NCBI GenBank assembly: GCA_033344775.1
Contig: JAWPMT010000001.1
Coordinates: 992,001-1,056,000, forward strand
Length of the DNA: 64,000 bases
DNA from: Cytophagales bacterium
GTDB lineage: Bacteria; Bacteroidota; Bacteroidia; Cytophagales; Cyclobacteriaceae
Reading direction: 5' to 3'
In this document: positions 34,477 through 44,017 of the stretch, piece by piece
Position numbering within the stretch: the first letter of the stretch is position 1
Layout: each line of letters begins with the position of its first letter
Position numbers and translations under genes: made by a program
The notes under the pieces: model-generated
Databases searched by the model: none
Told to the model about the DNA's origin: nothing
Seen by the model: only the letters and a program-made list of their open reading frames with translations

Positions 34477-36384
34477 TCAATCGGTCCCCTTCAAATACTT
34501 ATCCATAAATGCCAACGTACGTTTCGAAGCAGTGATATTGTTTTCGTTTTTCACGAAACCATGCCCTTCGTCAGGGAAAATCACATACTCCACTGGCACA
34601 CCATTGGCTTTCGCTGCTTCCACTATTTCATCCGACTCGACTTGTAATACACGAGGGTCGTTGGCCCCCTGAAGTACAATAAAGGGCTTCGTGATCTGAT
34701 CCGCAAAAAATAATGGTGACTTGTTGTAGAGCGACAAGCTGTCCTCAAACGGATTGCCCAATTCCTGATACAATGCTTCCCTGAATGACTCCCACCACGG
34801 TGGAATGCTTTTCAACGTTCTGAGCCAATTGGTCACGCCAAAATAGTTGACACCTATGGTAAACTCTTCCGGAGCGAAGGCGAGGGCTGCCATCACCATG
34901 TAGCCGCCATAGCTACCGCCCATGATGCCAATTTTATCTGGATCCACATAACCAGTTTCGAGGAGAAATTTCTTTGATTCAATACAATCTCTCAAATCTT
35001 CATCTCCGTGTTTGAGGTCATCCGCCTGAAAAAACGTCTTACCGTATCCCGAGCTTCCCCGGTTATTAACTGCCAGCACCACATAGCCATTATTGACCCA
35101 GTGCTGAATTCTAGGGGTGTAATTGAGTCTTGTTTGGCCACCTGGTCCGCCATGGATATACAATAAGGCCGGCAGTTTTGCTCCTTCTTTAATGACTTTT
35201 GGTTTGTACAACAAGGCAGGGATCTCCATCCCATCAAAAGACGCATACCGGATCACCTCCCCTTCCACCAGGTCTTCCGAATCGATCTCATCGGTCATCG
35301 TATTGGTGAGTCGCTTCAATGCAGCATTACCAAAATCATAGACAAATAGATTTGAAGGTGATTTTGAACTGCTGACGTAAAAGGACATTTTGCTTTCACT
35401 ATCGGATATATTTACGCCTGTGATGTCACCAGTAGGCAGGCCTGGAATCGAGATTTGTTCTCCTGAAGCGGTATCCCAAATTCGGATCTCTGTTCTCGCG
35501 TCATTGTTGACACCAGTCACACGATACTTCCCTTTCAAAGAGAGGTAGCTATACATGATGTCCCAATCTGCGGTTTCTTCCACCTTACGCTCTCCAGTTT
35601 CAAGGTCATAACTGATCAAATAAGTAAATTCCTGGTCTCGGTTGGTTGTCAGGAACAGCTTTTTATTATCTACGCTAAAGAATTGAGCTGTATTGGCCTC
35701 ATTTCCCTCATGCGCGGTGATCAGTTGAGTTTCTCCCGTTTCTGTATCCAATAAATGAACATTAGAATTGGAAGTGGTGATCGTTTCTTGCAAGGCAATA
35801 TAGCGTTCGTTATCGCTGATGGCAGAAGGGGTAAATCCATTGTTATTCTGATAAATGCTTACGGTGTTATAGATCCCATTCTCCACATCTTTACCGGCGA
35901 CCTCCGTCCGATACATATCGAAAAACCTTGGATCTCGTTTGTTGGAGGCCCAAAAAATGGCCGTTCGGTCTACGTTCCACTTGTACAATGTTGCTTTGGC
36001 ACTGTCTGGTGTCAGGTCTATACTGGAACCATCTGTATTTCTGATGTAAATGTGATCCAGTTCATTCCCTCCCTGATCTGCCGTGTAAACAATCCGATCA
36101 TCTTCCGGGAAATAAGAATCTGCGAAAATGGCATCTTCTTCAGACTGGGTCAGCTGTTCTTGCTCACCCGTCTCGATATTCACCGCAAAAGCATTATACA
36201 CGCCCGTCTCCTTACTGGTGATCAGGACTGATTTTTCATCGGCGGAAAACGAACCTCCGAAAATGCTTACAATATCCATGAACTGCTCAATGGTATATTG
36301 CTTAGGAGGTTTTGGGGTTTCTTCTTTAGGAGCGCAAGTAGAAAAAGTGATCGCCAGGCCCAAAAGCCAAAAAATGCTTCTCAT
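34477..36384 (-). CDS. S9-family serine peptidase (prolyl oligopeptidase type), lipoprotein
   Basis: A 635-residue exported peptidase. The signal ends in a TFSTC lipobox (Cys17). Residues about 40-370 make a beta-propeller (repeated strand blocks with WD-like signatures such as YKWNVDRTAIFWAS). The alpha/beta-hydrolase domain follows with the nucleophile in GIMGGSYGGYM, Asp in LQGANDPRV and His in FPDEGHGF. Likely a dipeptidyl-peptidase or acylaminoacyl-peptidase acting on peptides in the periplasm. It starts 20 bases from the Crp/Fnr gene. Confidence 0.93.
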   Translation of the reverse strand: MRSIFWLLGLAITFSTCAPKEETPKPPKQYTIEQFMDIVSIFGGSFSADEKSVLITSKETGVYNAFAVNIETGEQEQLTQSEEDAIFADSYFPEDDRIVYTADQGGNELDHIYIRNTDGSSIDLTPDSAKATLYKWNVDRTAIFWASNKRDPRFFDMYRTEVAGKDVENGIYNTVSIYQNNNGFTPSAISDNERYIALQETITTSNSNVHLLDTETGETQLITAHEGNEANTAQFFSVDNKKLFLTTNRDQEFTYLISYDLETGERKVEETADWDIMYSYLSLKGKYRVTGVNNDARTEIRIWDTASGEQISIPGLPTGDITGVNISDSESKMSFYVSSSKSPSNLFVYDFGNAALKRLTNTMTDEIDSEDLVEGEVIRYASFDGMEIPALLYKPKVIKEGAKLPALLYIHGGPGGQTRLNYTPRIQHWVNNGYVVLAVNNRGSSGYGKTFFQADDLKHGDEDLRDCIESKKFLLETGYVDPDKIGIMGGSYGGYMVMAALAFAPEEFTIGVNYFGVTNWLRTLKSIPPWWESFREALYQELGNPFEDSLSLYNKSPLFFADQITKPFIVLQGANDPRVLQVESDEIVEAAKANGVPVEYVIFPDEGHGFVKNENNITASKRTLAFMDKYLKGTD

Positions 36385-36486
36385 AATACATCAGATTAGG
36401 TCTCGATAAAGTTAGCCCAATTCTATTTCTAAAAGCCTTCCTATACTCGGATCTGCATGCCAATCATGCGGAATTAGTTAGCATTA

Positions 36487-36566
36487 CCTGTAATAAAAAG
36501 ACAAGACTTCTCCTTTCGATATAATTCATCAAACCTTTTGACGAATTATACGCTTATTATTACAGG
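36487..36566. repeat. Nested foldback between divergent genes
   Basis: CCTGTAATAA (36487-36496) and TTATTACAGG (36557-36566) are perfect inverted arms. Inside, TATAATTC-TCAAA and TTTTGA-GAATTATA (about 36520-36550) form a second imperfect stem. The AT-rich structure lies in the promoter region of the plug-domain protein gene. Confidence 0.6.
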
Positions 36567-36666
36567 AAATTCAAAATAACCGAAACCATTCATACCATTA
36601 TTTGGATCATAAACCGCTCAGGCATGCTTCTTGTAAAAAAGAGCATGAACCAAACAATTTGAAGCC

Positions 36667-39132
36667 ATGAAAAGAACCCTATTGATTCTCAATGTACTCG
36701 CTTTGTTCAGTTTGGCGCTGATTGCACCCAATACAAATCACAATCAGATTGTCAATAAGCTACAGAAATATGTGAGTGATTTTCCGCAGGAAAAACTCTA
36801 CCTACATCTAGACAAACCTTACTACAGCAACAACGAAGACCTCTGGTTCAAAGCGTATCTGGTAGATGCGTTCAATCCTTCGCTTCCCCCAGTCAGTGAT
36901 GTTGTTGAAGTAGAACTGATCAATGAGCAATTGGAAGTTGTCGAACGACGTAAGATCAAATTGAATAACCAGGGTGGTGCAGGACATATCGAATTACCTG
37001 ACAATCTTGAACCTGGTAAGTATGCTTTACGTGCCTACACCAACTGGAGCAGGAATTTTGACCAGTCTTTCCTATTCACAAAATCTTTCGAAGTGATCAG
37101 CACTTACAATCAGGGAAATCAAGATCAAAGTGCTCAGGAAACTGTCCCATCAGATGAATTCGATCTTGCCTTCTTTCCTGAAGGCGGTGACCTCATCACG
37201 GGAGTCCCCACAATTATTGGCTTCAAAGCTTTAAATGCTTCTGGAATTGGTATTGATATAGAAGGACAGATCATCGACCAGGATGGCTACGTAGTGACGT
37301 CCATCAAATCAATTGCGAAAGGCATGGGGCGTTTCATTCTTACTCCGCAAACCGATCAGTCTTATACGGCAAGAGTCAATTATCAGGGCAAAACCCAGGC
37401 GTTTAATCTTCCCGAAGCTCAAAAAACAGGATATTCAATTAAAGCCACTCACTCTTTTGACTCAGAAAAAATCATTCTTGGGGTTTATGCCAAAGGGACC
37501 AGCCTTGAAGGCGGCATGTTGCTCGGCCACCAAAATGGACAAGAGTTCCTTAGAGTTGTCAATGGCTCAAAGGGGTTAAGCGCAAGCATCGACAAGGCAG
37601 ATTTTCCTACAGGGATCTGTCAGCTTACTTTCTTTGACGGTGATGGCGTACCAAGGTCGGAAAGGATCGTCACCGTAAACCTCCCTGAGGCATCTGATGA
37701 GATCAGTATCGACGGAAAAAAGAATTATGGCAAGCGCGACAAAGTTTCTTTGACATTATCCAGTTTAACTGAGCAAAACTTGAGTGAAGATTTTCAGAAT
37801 TTATCGCTTTCGATCACGCCTCGGGATCAAATCCTGATACATCCCTTACAACAAAACATCAGAAACTTCTTGCTGTTGAGCTCCGACTTACGGGGCCACA
37901 TTGAAGATCCGGAGTATTATTTCAGTGGCAAAAAAGAGGCTTATCAATTATTAGAATCGCTCATGCTTACGCAGGGATGGAGACGATTCAATTGGGATGA
38001 AGTACTGAATGGAGAAGATCAGAACTTTAATTACCTGCCGGAGCGCAACATCACGATCCAGGGTCAGATATCCAATAAGGCGAATGGCAGCAATCCGGTT
38101 CAGGGCATAGTATCCTTGAGTGTGATGAATGAAGAATTCCTATACCTGGAAAGTGAGACCGACGAAAATGGACAATTCTTTTTCGAGAACGTTGAATTTT
38201 ACGATTCTACAAAACTCCTGTTCGAAGGCAAAAGGATCGTTGAAAAAACGGGGAAAGAAAAGGACAATGTATACGTGCAACTTCTTCCGGATCAGCCATT
38301 ACCCGTGGATGACATCAACTTCGCTGATCAGTCGCATGATACGGATCGGATCGCTTCCTATTTGACACAAAGAGCAAAGATCAATCAGATCGATCAGGCA
38401 TTCAATTTCGATGAAGATGATTTCGTGGTTTTAGATGAAGTGGCCGTGGAAGCCGTGAACGAAGTGGCCATTCAAAAGAATTTTAGAGAATATGGCATGT
38501 TGTACCAGAAGCCCAATAACCGTTTGGTGATGGACTCGATACAGGCTGCAATCACCGGTGTGTCTATTTTCGATGTAATACAGGGCAGGATCCCTGGAGT
38601 TCGCGTATATGGGGCTTTTCCTAACCAAACCATCACCATCAGAAGTACGGCAAGTCTGCGTGGGGATACGGAAGGGCCCATGTTTTTGTTAGATGGCGTT
38701 CCGGTAGATGCCAGTACGATTTCAAACATGGCACCCACAGATGTGGAATTTGTCGACGTATTAAGAGGTCCCAGAACGACCATTTATGGACCTCAGGCAT
38801 TTGGTGGTGTGTTCGCGGTGTACACAAAAAGAGGCCGGGGACGCAACGGTGGCGAATATGTAGTACCTAAGAATATCCTGAGGGTCACTTACCCAGGTTT
38901 CTCCGTTGCCAAAGAGTTTTATTCACCCAGCTACGACATCATTGATTACTCAGCAGGAAAACCAGATTATCGTTCCACCTTGTATTGGAATCCCAATATT
39001 CTGGTGAAAAATGATACCTCATCAGTCTCTTTCTATACTTCAGACCAGGAAGGTGTATTTGACATCCTTTTGGAAGGAATTACTTCTACTGGGAAACCGG
39101 TGTACAAAAGAGACGTTTTGTATGTAGAGTAA
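36667..39132 (+). CDS. Surface protein with macroglobulin-like N-terminus and TonB-receptor plug domain, no beta-barrel
   Basis: An 821-residue exported protein (signal about 1-18). The first 350 residues resemble alpha-2-macroglobulin MG-type domains (EKLYLHLDKPYYSNNEDLWF start). A carboxypeptidase-like domain lies near 450-530 (RNITIQGQISNKANGSNPVQ). Residues about 610-730 are a TonB plug domain (VIQGRIPGVRVYGAFPNQTI, LRGDTEGPMFLLDGVPVD, VDVLRGPRTTIYG). No 22-strand barrel follows; only about 90 residues remain. It probably sits on the outer membrane and works with a separate receptor. The family is common in Bacteroidota; its role is not known to me. Confidence 0.85.
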   Translation: MKRTLLILNVLALFSLALIAPNTNHNQIVNKLQKYVSDFPQEKLYLHLDKPYYSNNEDLWFKAYLVDAFNPSLPPVSDVVEVELINEQLEVVERRKIKLNNQGGAGHIELPDNLEPGKYALRAYTNWSRNFDQSFLFTKSFEVISTYNQGNQDQSAQETVPSDEFDLAFFPEGGDLITGVPTIIGFKALNASGIGIDIEGQIIDQDGYVVTSIKSIAKGMGRFILTPQTDQSYTARVNYQGKTQAFNLPEAQKTGYSIKATHSFDSEKIILGVYAKGTSLEGGMLLGHQNGQEFLRVVNGSKGLSASIDKADFPTGICQLTFFDGDGVPRSERIVTVNLPEASDEISIDGKKNYGKRDKVSLTLSSLTEQNLSEDFQNLSLSITPRDQILIHPLQQNIRNFLLLSSDLRGHIEDPEYYFSGKKEAYQLLESLMLTQGWRRFNWDEVLNGEDQNFNYLPERNITIQGQISNKANGSNPVQGIVSLSVMNEEFLYLESETDENGQFFFENVEFYDSTKLLFEGKRIVEKTGKEKDNVYVQLLPDQPLPVDDINFADQSHDTDRIASYLTQRAKINQIDQAFNFDEDDFVVLDEVAVEAVNEVAIQKNFREYGMLYQKPNNRLVMDSIQAAITGVSIFDVIQGRIPGVRVYGAFPNQTITIRSTASLRGDTEGPMFLLDGVPVDASTISNMAPTDVEFVDVLRGPRTTIYGPQAFGGVFAVYTKRGRGRNGGEYVVPKNILRVTYPGFSVAKEFYSPSYDIIDYSAGKPDYRSTLYWNPNILVKNDTSSVSFYTSDQEGVFDILLEGITSTGKPVYKRDVLYVE

Positions 39133-39202
39133 CTGTCTTGTGCTGATTGATATTTTATTCCAAAACTTTGAGGCATTGACGTAAATCTTTAACTTATTCC
39201 GC

Positions 39203-39835
39203 ATGAATCCCATTCAAACCATTGTCAATGCCTCTCCTATCCCTTTCAATATTTACGATAAGAAGACCAATGAGCGGCTCTTCTCGGGTAAGAAATTTGA
39301 GGAACTACTAGGATATACAGCAGATGAACTCAATGCATTCGCAAAGAAAAAAATGATCGAGATCGTCCATCCGGATGATCTTGAAAAAAGTGCGAGCATG
39401 GATGGTGAACTCAATGCCAGTAAGGAAGGTGAACATGTGGAAAAAGTGATCCGCCTGCGTCACAAAAAAGGGAACTACCTGTACTTTCAGATCTATTGCA
39501 GTGTCTATGAACGAGATGAAAGTGGCAAGATGGCCTCTTGTTTGGGCTTTGCCACCAACATCACCGAACAAATAGAATTGCAGGACAAACTCAAGCAAGC
39601 CACTGACGTGATCCATCAAATGCAGTACTCCAATTCACATGAATTACGTGGGCCTGTCTCCAACATCATAGGATTAGTTAAAATGCTCGATTCCACGGGC
39701 TTTATGTTTGAGCACCAAAGAAACCTCGTCAAAACACTTTGCAAAACTGTGCATCAATTGGATAAGGTGATCCACAACATCAATGATTTGGGAAATTCTG
39801 CTCAACAGGAACCTGAAGAGCCTGTAGTGGTTTAA
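39203..39835 (+). CDS. PAS-domain protein with a histidine-kinase H-box but no ATPase domain
   Basis: The 210 residues contain a PAS/PAC domain (about 1-130: GKKFEELLGYTADEL, FATNITEQIELQDKL) and a DHp-like helix pair with SNSHELRGPVSNIIGLVKML, a canonical H-box with His about residue 153. The protein stops shortly after the second DHp helix, and no HATPase_c domain is present or nearby. It may dimerise with a full kinase, act as a phosphotransfer protein, or be truncated. No frameshifted remnant of a kinase domain is seen downstream. Confidence 0.82.
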   Translation: MNPIQTIVNASPIPFNIYDKKTNERLFSGKKFEELLGYTADELNAFAKKKMIEIVHPDDLEKSASMDGELNASKEGEHVEKVIRLRHKKGNYLYFQIYCSVYERDESGKMASCLGFATNITEQIELQDKLKQATDVIHQMQYSNSHELRGPVSNIIGLVKMLDSTGFMFEHQRNLVKTLCKTVHQLDKVIHNINDLGNSAQQEPEEPVVV

Positions 39836-40362
39836 TCGACTATTTGGGACACAGGCACCCTCACCTTCACCTCAAACTCATCTCCTACCATGAACTCCAT
39901 GAAGTTGCCCTCGATTCCAAAGTCTTTACGGTTGATCCGGAAAGAACCCGAGAATTCGCCAGCATCTCCTGAATCAGAGAACGAAAAAGGAAAGGATAAT
40001 GTCTTCTTGATTCCTCTCAATTCCAATGTCCCGGTCAGAAGATAACCATCGAAGGTCTTGATAACGGAAGTTGAACTGAAATGGATTTTGGGATATTCCT
40101 TCACAAAAAACCAGTTCTCACTTCTTGCATGTTTGTTTTTGGTATTATTTCCTGTTTCAATGCTACTCGCATCCAAATTGACATCAAATTTTGCCTGATC
40201 CAATTCATCCGGATTAAATTGAATGGTCCCAGCTAAACCCTGAAAAGATCCCTCGGCCTTCTTTCCTGAAAAGGTGACTTCCGCACCTTCTCGAATCTGC
40301 CAGGACTGTGAAAAGACCGGGCTAATGATGAAGCAGACAAGAATGATGATCAAGTTTCTCAT
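39832..40362 (-). CDS. YceI-family periplasmic protein
   Basis: The ATG at 40362 starts a clean signal peptide (MRNLIIILVCFIISPVFSQ); an upstream start at 40443 would add 27 residues without sense. The mature 157 residues form a YceI lipocalin-like barrel: VTFSGKKAEGSFQGLAGTIQ, SENWFFVKEYPKIHFSS and VRVPVSQIVD. Family members bind isoprenoid or lipid ligands. Its end overlaps the convergent PAS-protein stop by four bases. Confidence 0.9.
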   Translation of the reverse strand: MRNLIIILVCFIISPVFSQSWQIREGAEVTFSGKKAEGSFQGLAGTIQFNPDELDQAKFDVNLDASSIETGNNTKNKHARSENWFFVKEYPKIHFSSTSVIKTFDGYLLTGTLELRGIKKTLSFPFSFSDSGDAGEFSGSFRINRKDFGIEGNFMEFMVGDEFEVKVRVPVSQIVD

Positions 40363-40511
40363 AAATTCATAAAAATCACTAGTCAACAAAGCAAACGGAG
40401 TGCCATTTGGTTCAACATCAAGAAAAAAGAAGTGAATGAGCAACCGATGATTTGATTGCTCATCACTTCCAAATAAACGAACACCAACGATAGAAATTGG
40501 TACCTACTTAG

Positions 40512-41687
40512 CTATTGATCAAGTGTGATATAGTTATAAAACAGTTCTTTTCTTTTGGCAAATCTGAATTGCAATCCGACAGATATGGACAGATGATTGA
40601 GGTATGGTCCTGTATTTGAATCCTGGCTCCATTTTACTCCGAAATCCGCCCTCCACTTTGGATTGGTCTGATAATACAATCCAGCAGTAATTCCGGTATT
40701 CATGCCGGTGACTTTTTCAAATTCAATACCGTCAAAACCGTCCGACGGTGACAGGGAGCTGCCTGAAAAATCAGAGGGATCTACCTCAATGGTATTTTCA
40801 GCGACTCGAAAAGCTGAATAGCCCAATTGTAACCCTAAATAGGGTCTTAGTTTCTGATTCCAGTTCGGTAAGACGTACCGTGTTTCTAAACCGAATGACC
40901 AGTACATATGGGCCAGGATATCAATATTGATCTCATCCTCTTCGCCAAAAATTGCCGCACTTACTTCGCGTTGTATTTTGCTCCTACCCGGCACATTGAG
41001 ACTACCACTTATGTTCATGAATACTTGCCACCTTGGGCTCCACTGATGATAGAAACCCAATCCATAGGCATTAAAGACCGGTTTGAGGGTCGCTTCGAAA
41101 CCACCGTAGAATGGGACTATCAATTGCGAATTGAAATGCATACCCGATTCAATCGCATTCTGTCGTAAATCACTCACATGATCATATTCTATTTCATGAA
41201 GGCGGATGTCCCACAAATACGATTTCAAAAAATCCGTTACAATTTTTCGGAGATCATCTTCGATCAAAGGGTAATTTTCCGACAATACCCGATGGCTGGA
41301 GAAAAACAAAGATTCCGTCAGCAACTGGTACTTATCGATAAAAGTTGAACTACCGACAATCAGGAGATAAACACGCTGGAGGTCAATACCCGAAGAATCA
41401 TTAAGTACTTGATTCAGTTTTGATACGATTTGTCCCACATCATCAGTCATCTTGCTCTCAAGTTGAAGAAAAGAAGTACCGATCTCATCCTGATAGTCCT
41501 GAAGTAAACTCGTTGAAATGATCTCATTGTCCTCTTCCGCAACTACAACCACTAAAGGAGATAAGTAAAAAGAATTCCTCAATTGCCCCTGTTGTGCATG
41601 TCCATTCAATCCCAAAACCATCAACAACATGAATAACCAGATTTTAAGGAACAGACTGGCACTCTCGATACGATCCGAATTTTCCAT
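40512..41687 (-). CDS. Outer-membrane beta-barrel protein, unknown
   Basis: A 391-residue exported protein (hydrophobic signal at about 14-31). After a 170-residue N-terminal helical part (DDVGQIVSKLNQVLND) the C-terminal half alternates amphipathic strands (LGLETRY-, GLQLGYSAFRV, ISVGLQFRFAKR), as in porin-like barrels. Not assigned to a family. It lies downstream of the FadL-like barrel gene in the same direction and may belong to the cluster controlled by the LytTR pair. Confidence 0.7.
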   Translation of the reverse strand: MENSDRIESASLFLKIWLFMLLMVLGLNGHAQQGQLRNSFYLSPLVVVVAEEDNEIISTSLLQDYQDEIGTSFLQLESKMTDDVGQIVSKLNQVLNDSSGIDLQRVYLLIVGSSTFIDKYQLLTESLFFSSHRVLSENYPLIEDDLRKIVTDFLKSYLWDIRLHEIEYDHVSDLRQNAIESGMHFNSQLIVPFYGGFEATLKPVFNAYGLGFYHQWSPRWQVFMNISGSLNVPGRSKIQREVSAAIFGEEDEINIDILAHMYWSFGLETRYVLPNWNQKLRPYLGLQLGYSAFRVAENTIEVDPSDFSGSSLSPSDGFDGIEFEKVTGMNTGITAGLYYQTNPKWRADFGVKWSQDSNTGPYLNHLSISVGLQFRFAKRKELFYNYITLDQ

Positions 41688-41769
41688 GAATCGAAGATGC
41701 GCGAACGCTCCTGAAAGTTTATAATTGATCTTTTCGAACCGGGCATATTATCCTATCAAGCAGGCAAGC

Positions 41770-43017
41770 TTAATAAAACACCTTCTTCCTAAACCAAATG
41801 TCCTTGAAAGTGATGTTCACACCAATGGTATGTGTACTTTCTCGGATCAGATTAAAGTCTGAGGTCCCCGCGCGATAATGCTGATAGCTGACATTGATAC
41901 CAGCGGTCCCTCTCCTTGCCGGAAACCCCAGCCCTAACGTATAGTATTGGTTCAAATAGTCTTCTCCATCAACACTCACATAATTGGAGTGCACACCTCC
42001 TCCTAATCGGAAAGCCATGCGTTCAATGAGCTTTTCGGACCTTGGATCTTTGACAAATTGCGCACCGAATGACCCGATGAATCGATCCTGATAGGTAAAT
42101 CGGTCTTGTTTCTCATTCTTACCCCAGTTCTCATACTCATAATCCACATTTAAATTCCACGATTTTAAATGGATTCCTAAGCCTGCTCCGACCTTACGGG
42201 GAATGAATAGCGACGAACTCCCTTCCGAAAAAAGGCTATCATTGCTTAATCCTGTATCTCCAATAATGGTCTCTTCCTGTTTTACACTGACCATATTTCC
42301 TGGCCGATAAGTAGCACCCAAAACGAGCTTAGAGGACGCTCCCAAAGACTGTTCATATTGTATTCCTGTTTCTACAAATGAAGTCAGGAATGAACGGTCA
42401 TTTTCGATCAGCAAACTGGTTCCTGGTTCGGAAAGAACGAGTGACTCATCGCTTTGCATGCCCCCGAACAAAAAACCGGTTTTCACCCCGAGATGGAGGC
42501 TGGGCAATAAACTATACGCGCCAGCAAAGTAAACTTGAGTACTTCCACCATTACCCCGGTGCTCCACGCTAGATTCGGCATTGGCCAGCGCCCCGGAAGG
42601 GGTATCAATGATATCATAAGATGCATCGCTGAACCGGGAAATACCAACCGACCAGGCCCACTTCCGATGTGTTCGGAACCAATAATTCAGATCATGCAGT
42701 CCTCCAAAAGTACCATTGGCCACTTCATTTCCCGATTGCTGATTGAGCACTGAAAAGGAGATCCCTACATCAAAGATCTGGGTAAAGCCTCTCCCATTGA
42801 TGGAATTAAGCGCTGCAGGGTTTTTGATGTTCACAAGGTCATCAGGTCTGGCTCCAATCGCAGCATACCCCATCCCTTCGAAGGAAATTAAGCCAGTTTG
42901 CTCCAATGAGCCCAGGCCGAAGACATTGTAAGCTGAATTGGAAATAGATTGGCCCGCCAGCAACTTTGAAAGAAACAGCAGGCCAACTAACCAACCGTAT
43001 TTAATCGAATTCTTCAT
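41770..43017 (-). CDS. Outer-membrane beta-barrel protein (FadL/porin-like)
   Basis: Start chosen at the ATG 43017, which gives a signal peptide (MKNSIKYGWLVGLLFLSKLLAGQ); an in-frame start at 43098 would lie deep inside the preceding gene. The 415 residues show a FadL-like N-terminal block (YNVFGLGSLEQTGLISFEGM, NIKNPAALNSINGR) and many alternating strands ending in Phe/Tyr, typical of OMPLA/FadL barrels. It overlaps the Kelch gene's end by 17 bases, so it is translated in the same operon as Kelch and DUF4270. Confidence 0.85.
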   Translation of the reverse strand: MKNSIKYGWLVGLLFLSKLLAGQSISNSAYNVFGLGSLEQTGLISFEGMGYAAIGARPDDLVNIKNPAALNSINGRGFTQIFDVGISFSVLNQQSGNEVANGTFGGLHDLNYWFRTHRKWAWSVGISRFSDASYDIIDTPSGALANAESSVEHRGNGGSTQVYFAGAYSLLPSLHLGVKTGFLFGGMQSDESLVLSEPGTSLLIENDRSFLTSFVETGIQYEQSLGASSKLVLGATYRPGNMVSVKQEETIIGDTGLSNDSLFSEGSSSLFIPRKVGAGLGIHLKSWNLNVDYEYENWGKNEKQDRFTYQDRFIGSFGAQFVKDPRSEKLIERMAFRLGGGVHSNYVSVDGEDYLNQYYTLGLGFPARRGTAGINVSYQHYRAGTSDFNLIRESTHTIGVNITFKDIWFRKKVFY

Positions 43018-44017
43018 ACTCTTCTCCGGGTTTCCACTCCCAGATATCATCATGACGAGTAGTGGCACTTCGCCCGGTGGTAATGAAGCCTCTGCCATTG
43101 ATCACAAAGGAAACGGCACCTCCTCGGGCAAGACCTTCAAAACTGGTGAAATCTTCATCCCAGATCTCCGTTTGAGGATCGAATGAGATGATGTCTCGCT
43201 GGAACGAAGTTCCGGTTCCTGTAGCGATGTAGGCAATATCGTCCATGACAAAAGCGGTTGCATCGAAACGTTCCATCGCATCTACGTATTCATCGAAAAA
43301 GTCATCATCATCATCCTCGATAGAGAAGTCGATCCACTGGTCTGACTCAGGGTCAAATGCCCAGAAATCATATAGGAATTGATCGTTATTAACTCCTGAA
43401 CCGACATACGCCCGGCTTCCTACGACAAAAGCAAAAGCACTTTCTCGTTTTGATCCGAAAAGGCTGATGGATTGTTCCCAGGTATCAGAAGCAGGGTTGT
43501 ATCGATAGAAATCTTTGAGATAACTCCCGTCATAACCCGTACCGACATACCCCAATCCATTCAGCGAAAAAGCAACCGCAGAATAGCGGGCACTACCGGC
43601 AAACGGCGCAATTTCCGTCCAGGTGTCAGCGTCCGGATCGTACATCCAGAAATCTGCCATTTCCTCCTGCGCCAGATCGTCATTATAGCCGGTCCCAACA
43701 TACCCTTTACCATCTGCACTGAAGGCCACTGCCGAGATTCTTCCTACCCCAGGAAAAGGGGCAATTTCCTGCCAAAAATTACGACTGGCATCGTATTTCC
43801 AAAAGTCTGTGAGGTAATCTTCTCCATCTGATCCCAATCCTACATATGCCTCTTCTCCGATAACAAAGCTCACCGCTCCTGTACGTGTATCACCCTCGTA
43901 ATCAGATAGTTTAACCCAATTACCGTCTTCATCCGTGTCTTCTGTACTCTCCGTACAGGCACTTATCCCGAGTAGCATCACCGATACCAACATCAAGATG
44001 TATTTGTTCATGTTCAT
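43001..44017 (-). CDS. Kelch-repeat lipoprotein
   Basis: A 338-residue lipoprotein (lipobox GISAC) that folds as a Kelch beta-propeller. Six repeats of about 48 residues are visible, each with YVGLGS or YVGTGY, FWKYDASRNFWQEI or FYRYNPASDTWEQ and RISAVAFSADGKGY. One repeat has an acidic insert (DDDDDFF). Such exported Kelch proteins bind partners or glycans. It overlaps both neighbours: the DUF4270 gene by four bases and the barrel gene by 17. Confidence 0.9.
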   Translation of the reverse strand: MNMNKYILMLVSVMLLGISACTESTEDTDEDGNWVKLSDYEGDTRTGAVSFVIGEEAYVGLGSDGEDYLTDFWKYDASRNFWQEIAPFPGVGRISAVAFSADGKGYVGTGYNDDLAQEEMADFWMYDPDADTWTEIAPFAGSARYSAVAFSLNGLGYVGTGYDGSYLKDFYRYNPASDTWEQSISLFGSKRESAFAFVVGSRAYVGSGVNNDQFLYDFWAFDPESDQWIDFSIEDDDDDFFDEYVDAMERFDATAFVMDDIAYIATGTGTSFQRDIISFDPQTEIWDEDFTSFEGLARGGAVSFVINGRGFITTGRSATTRHDDIWEWKPGEEYEEFD

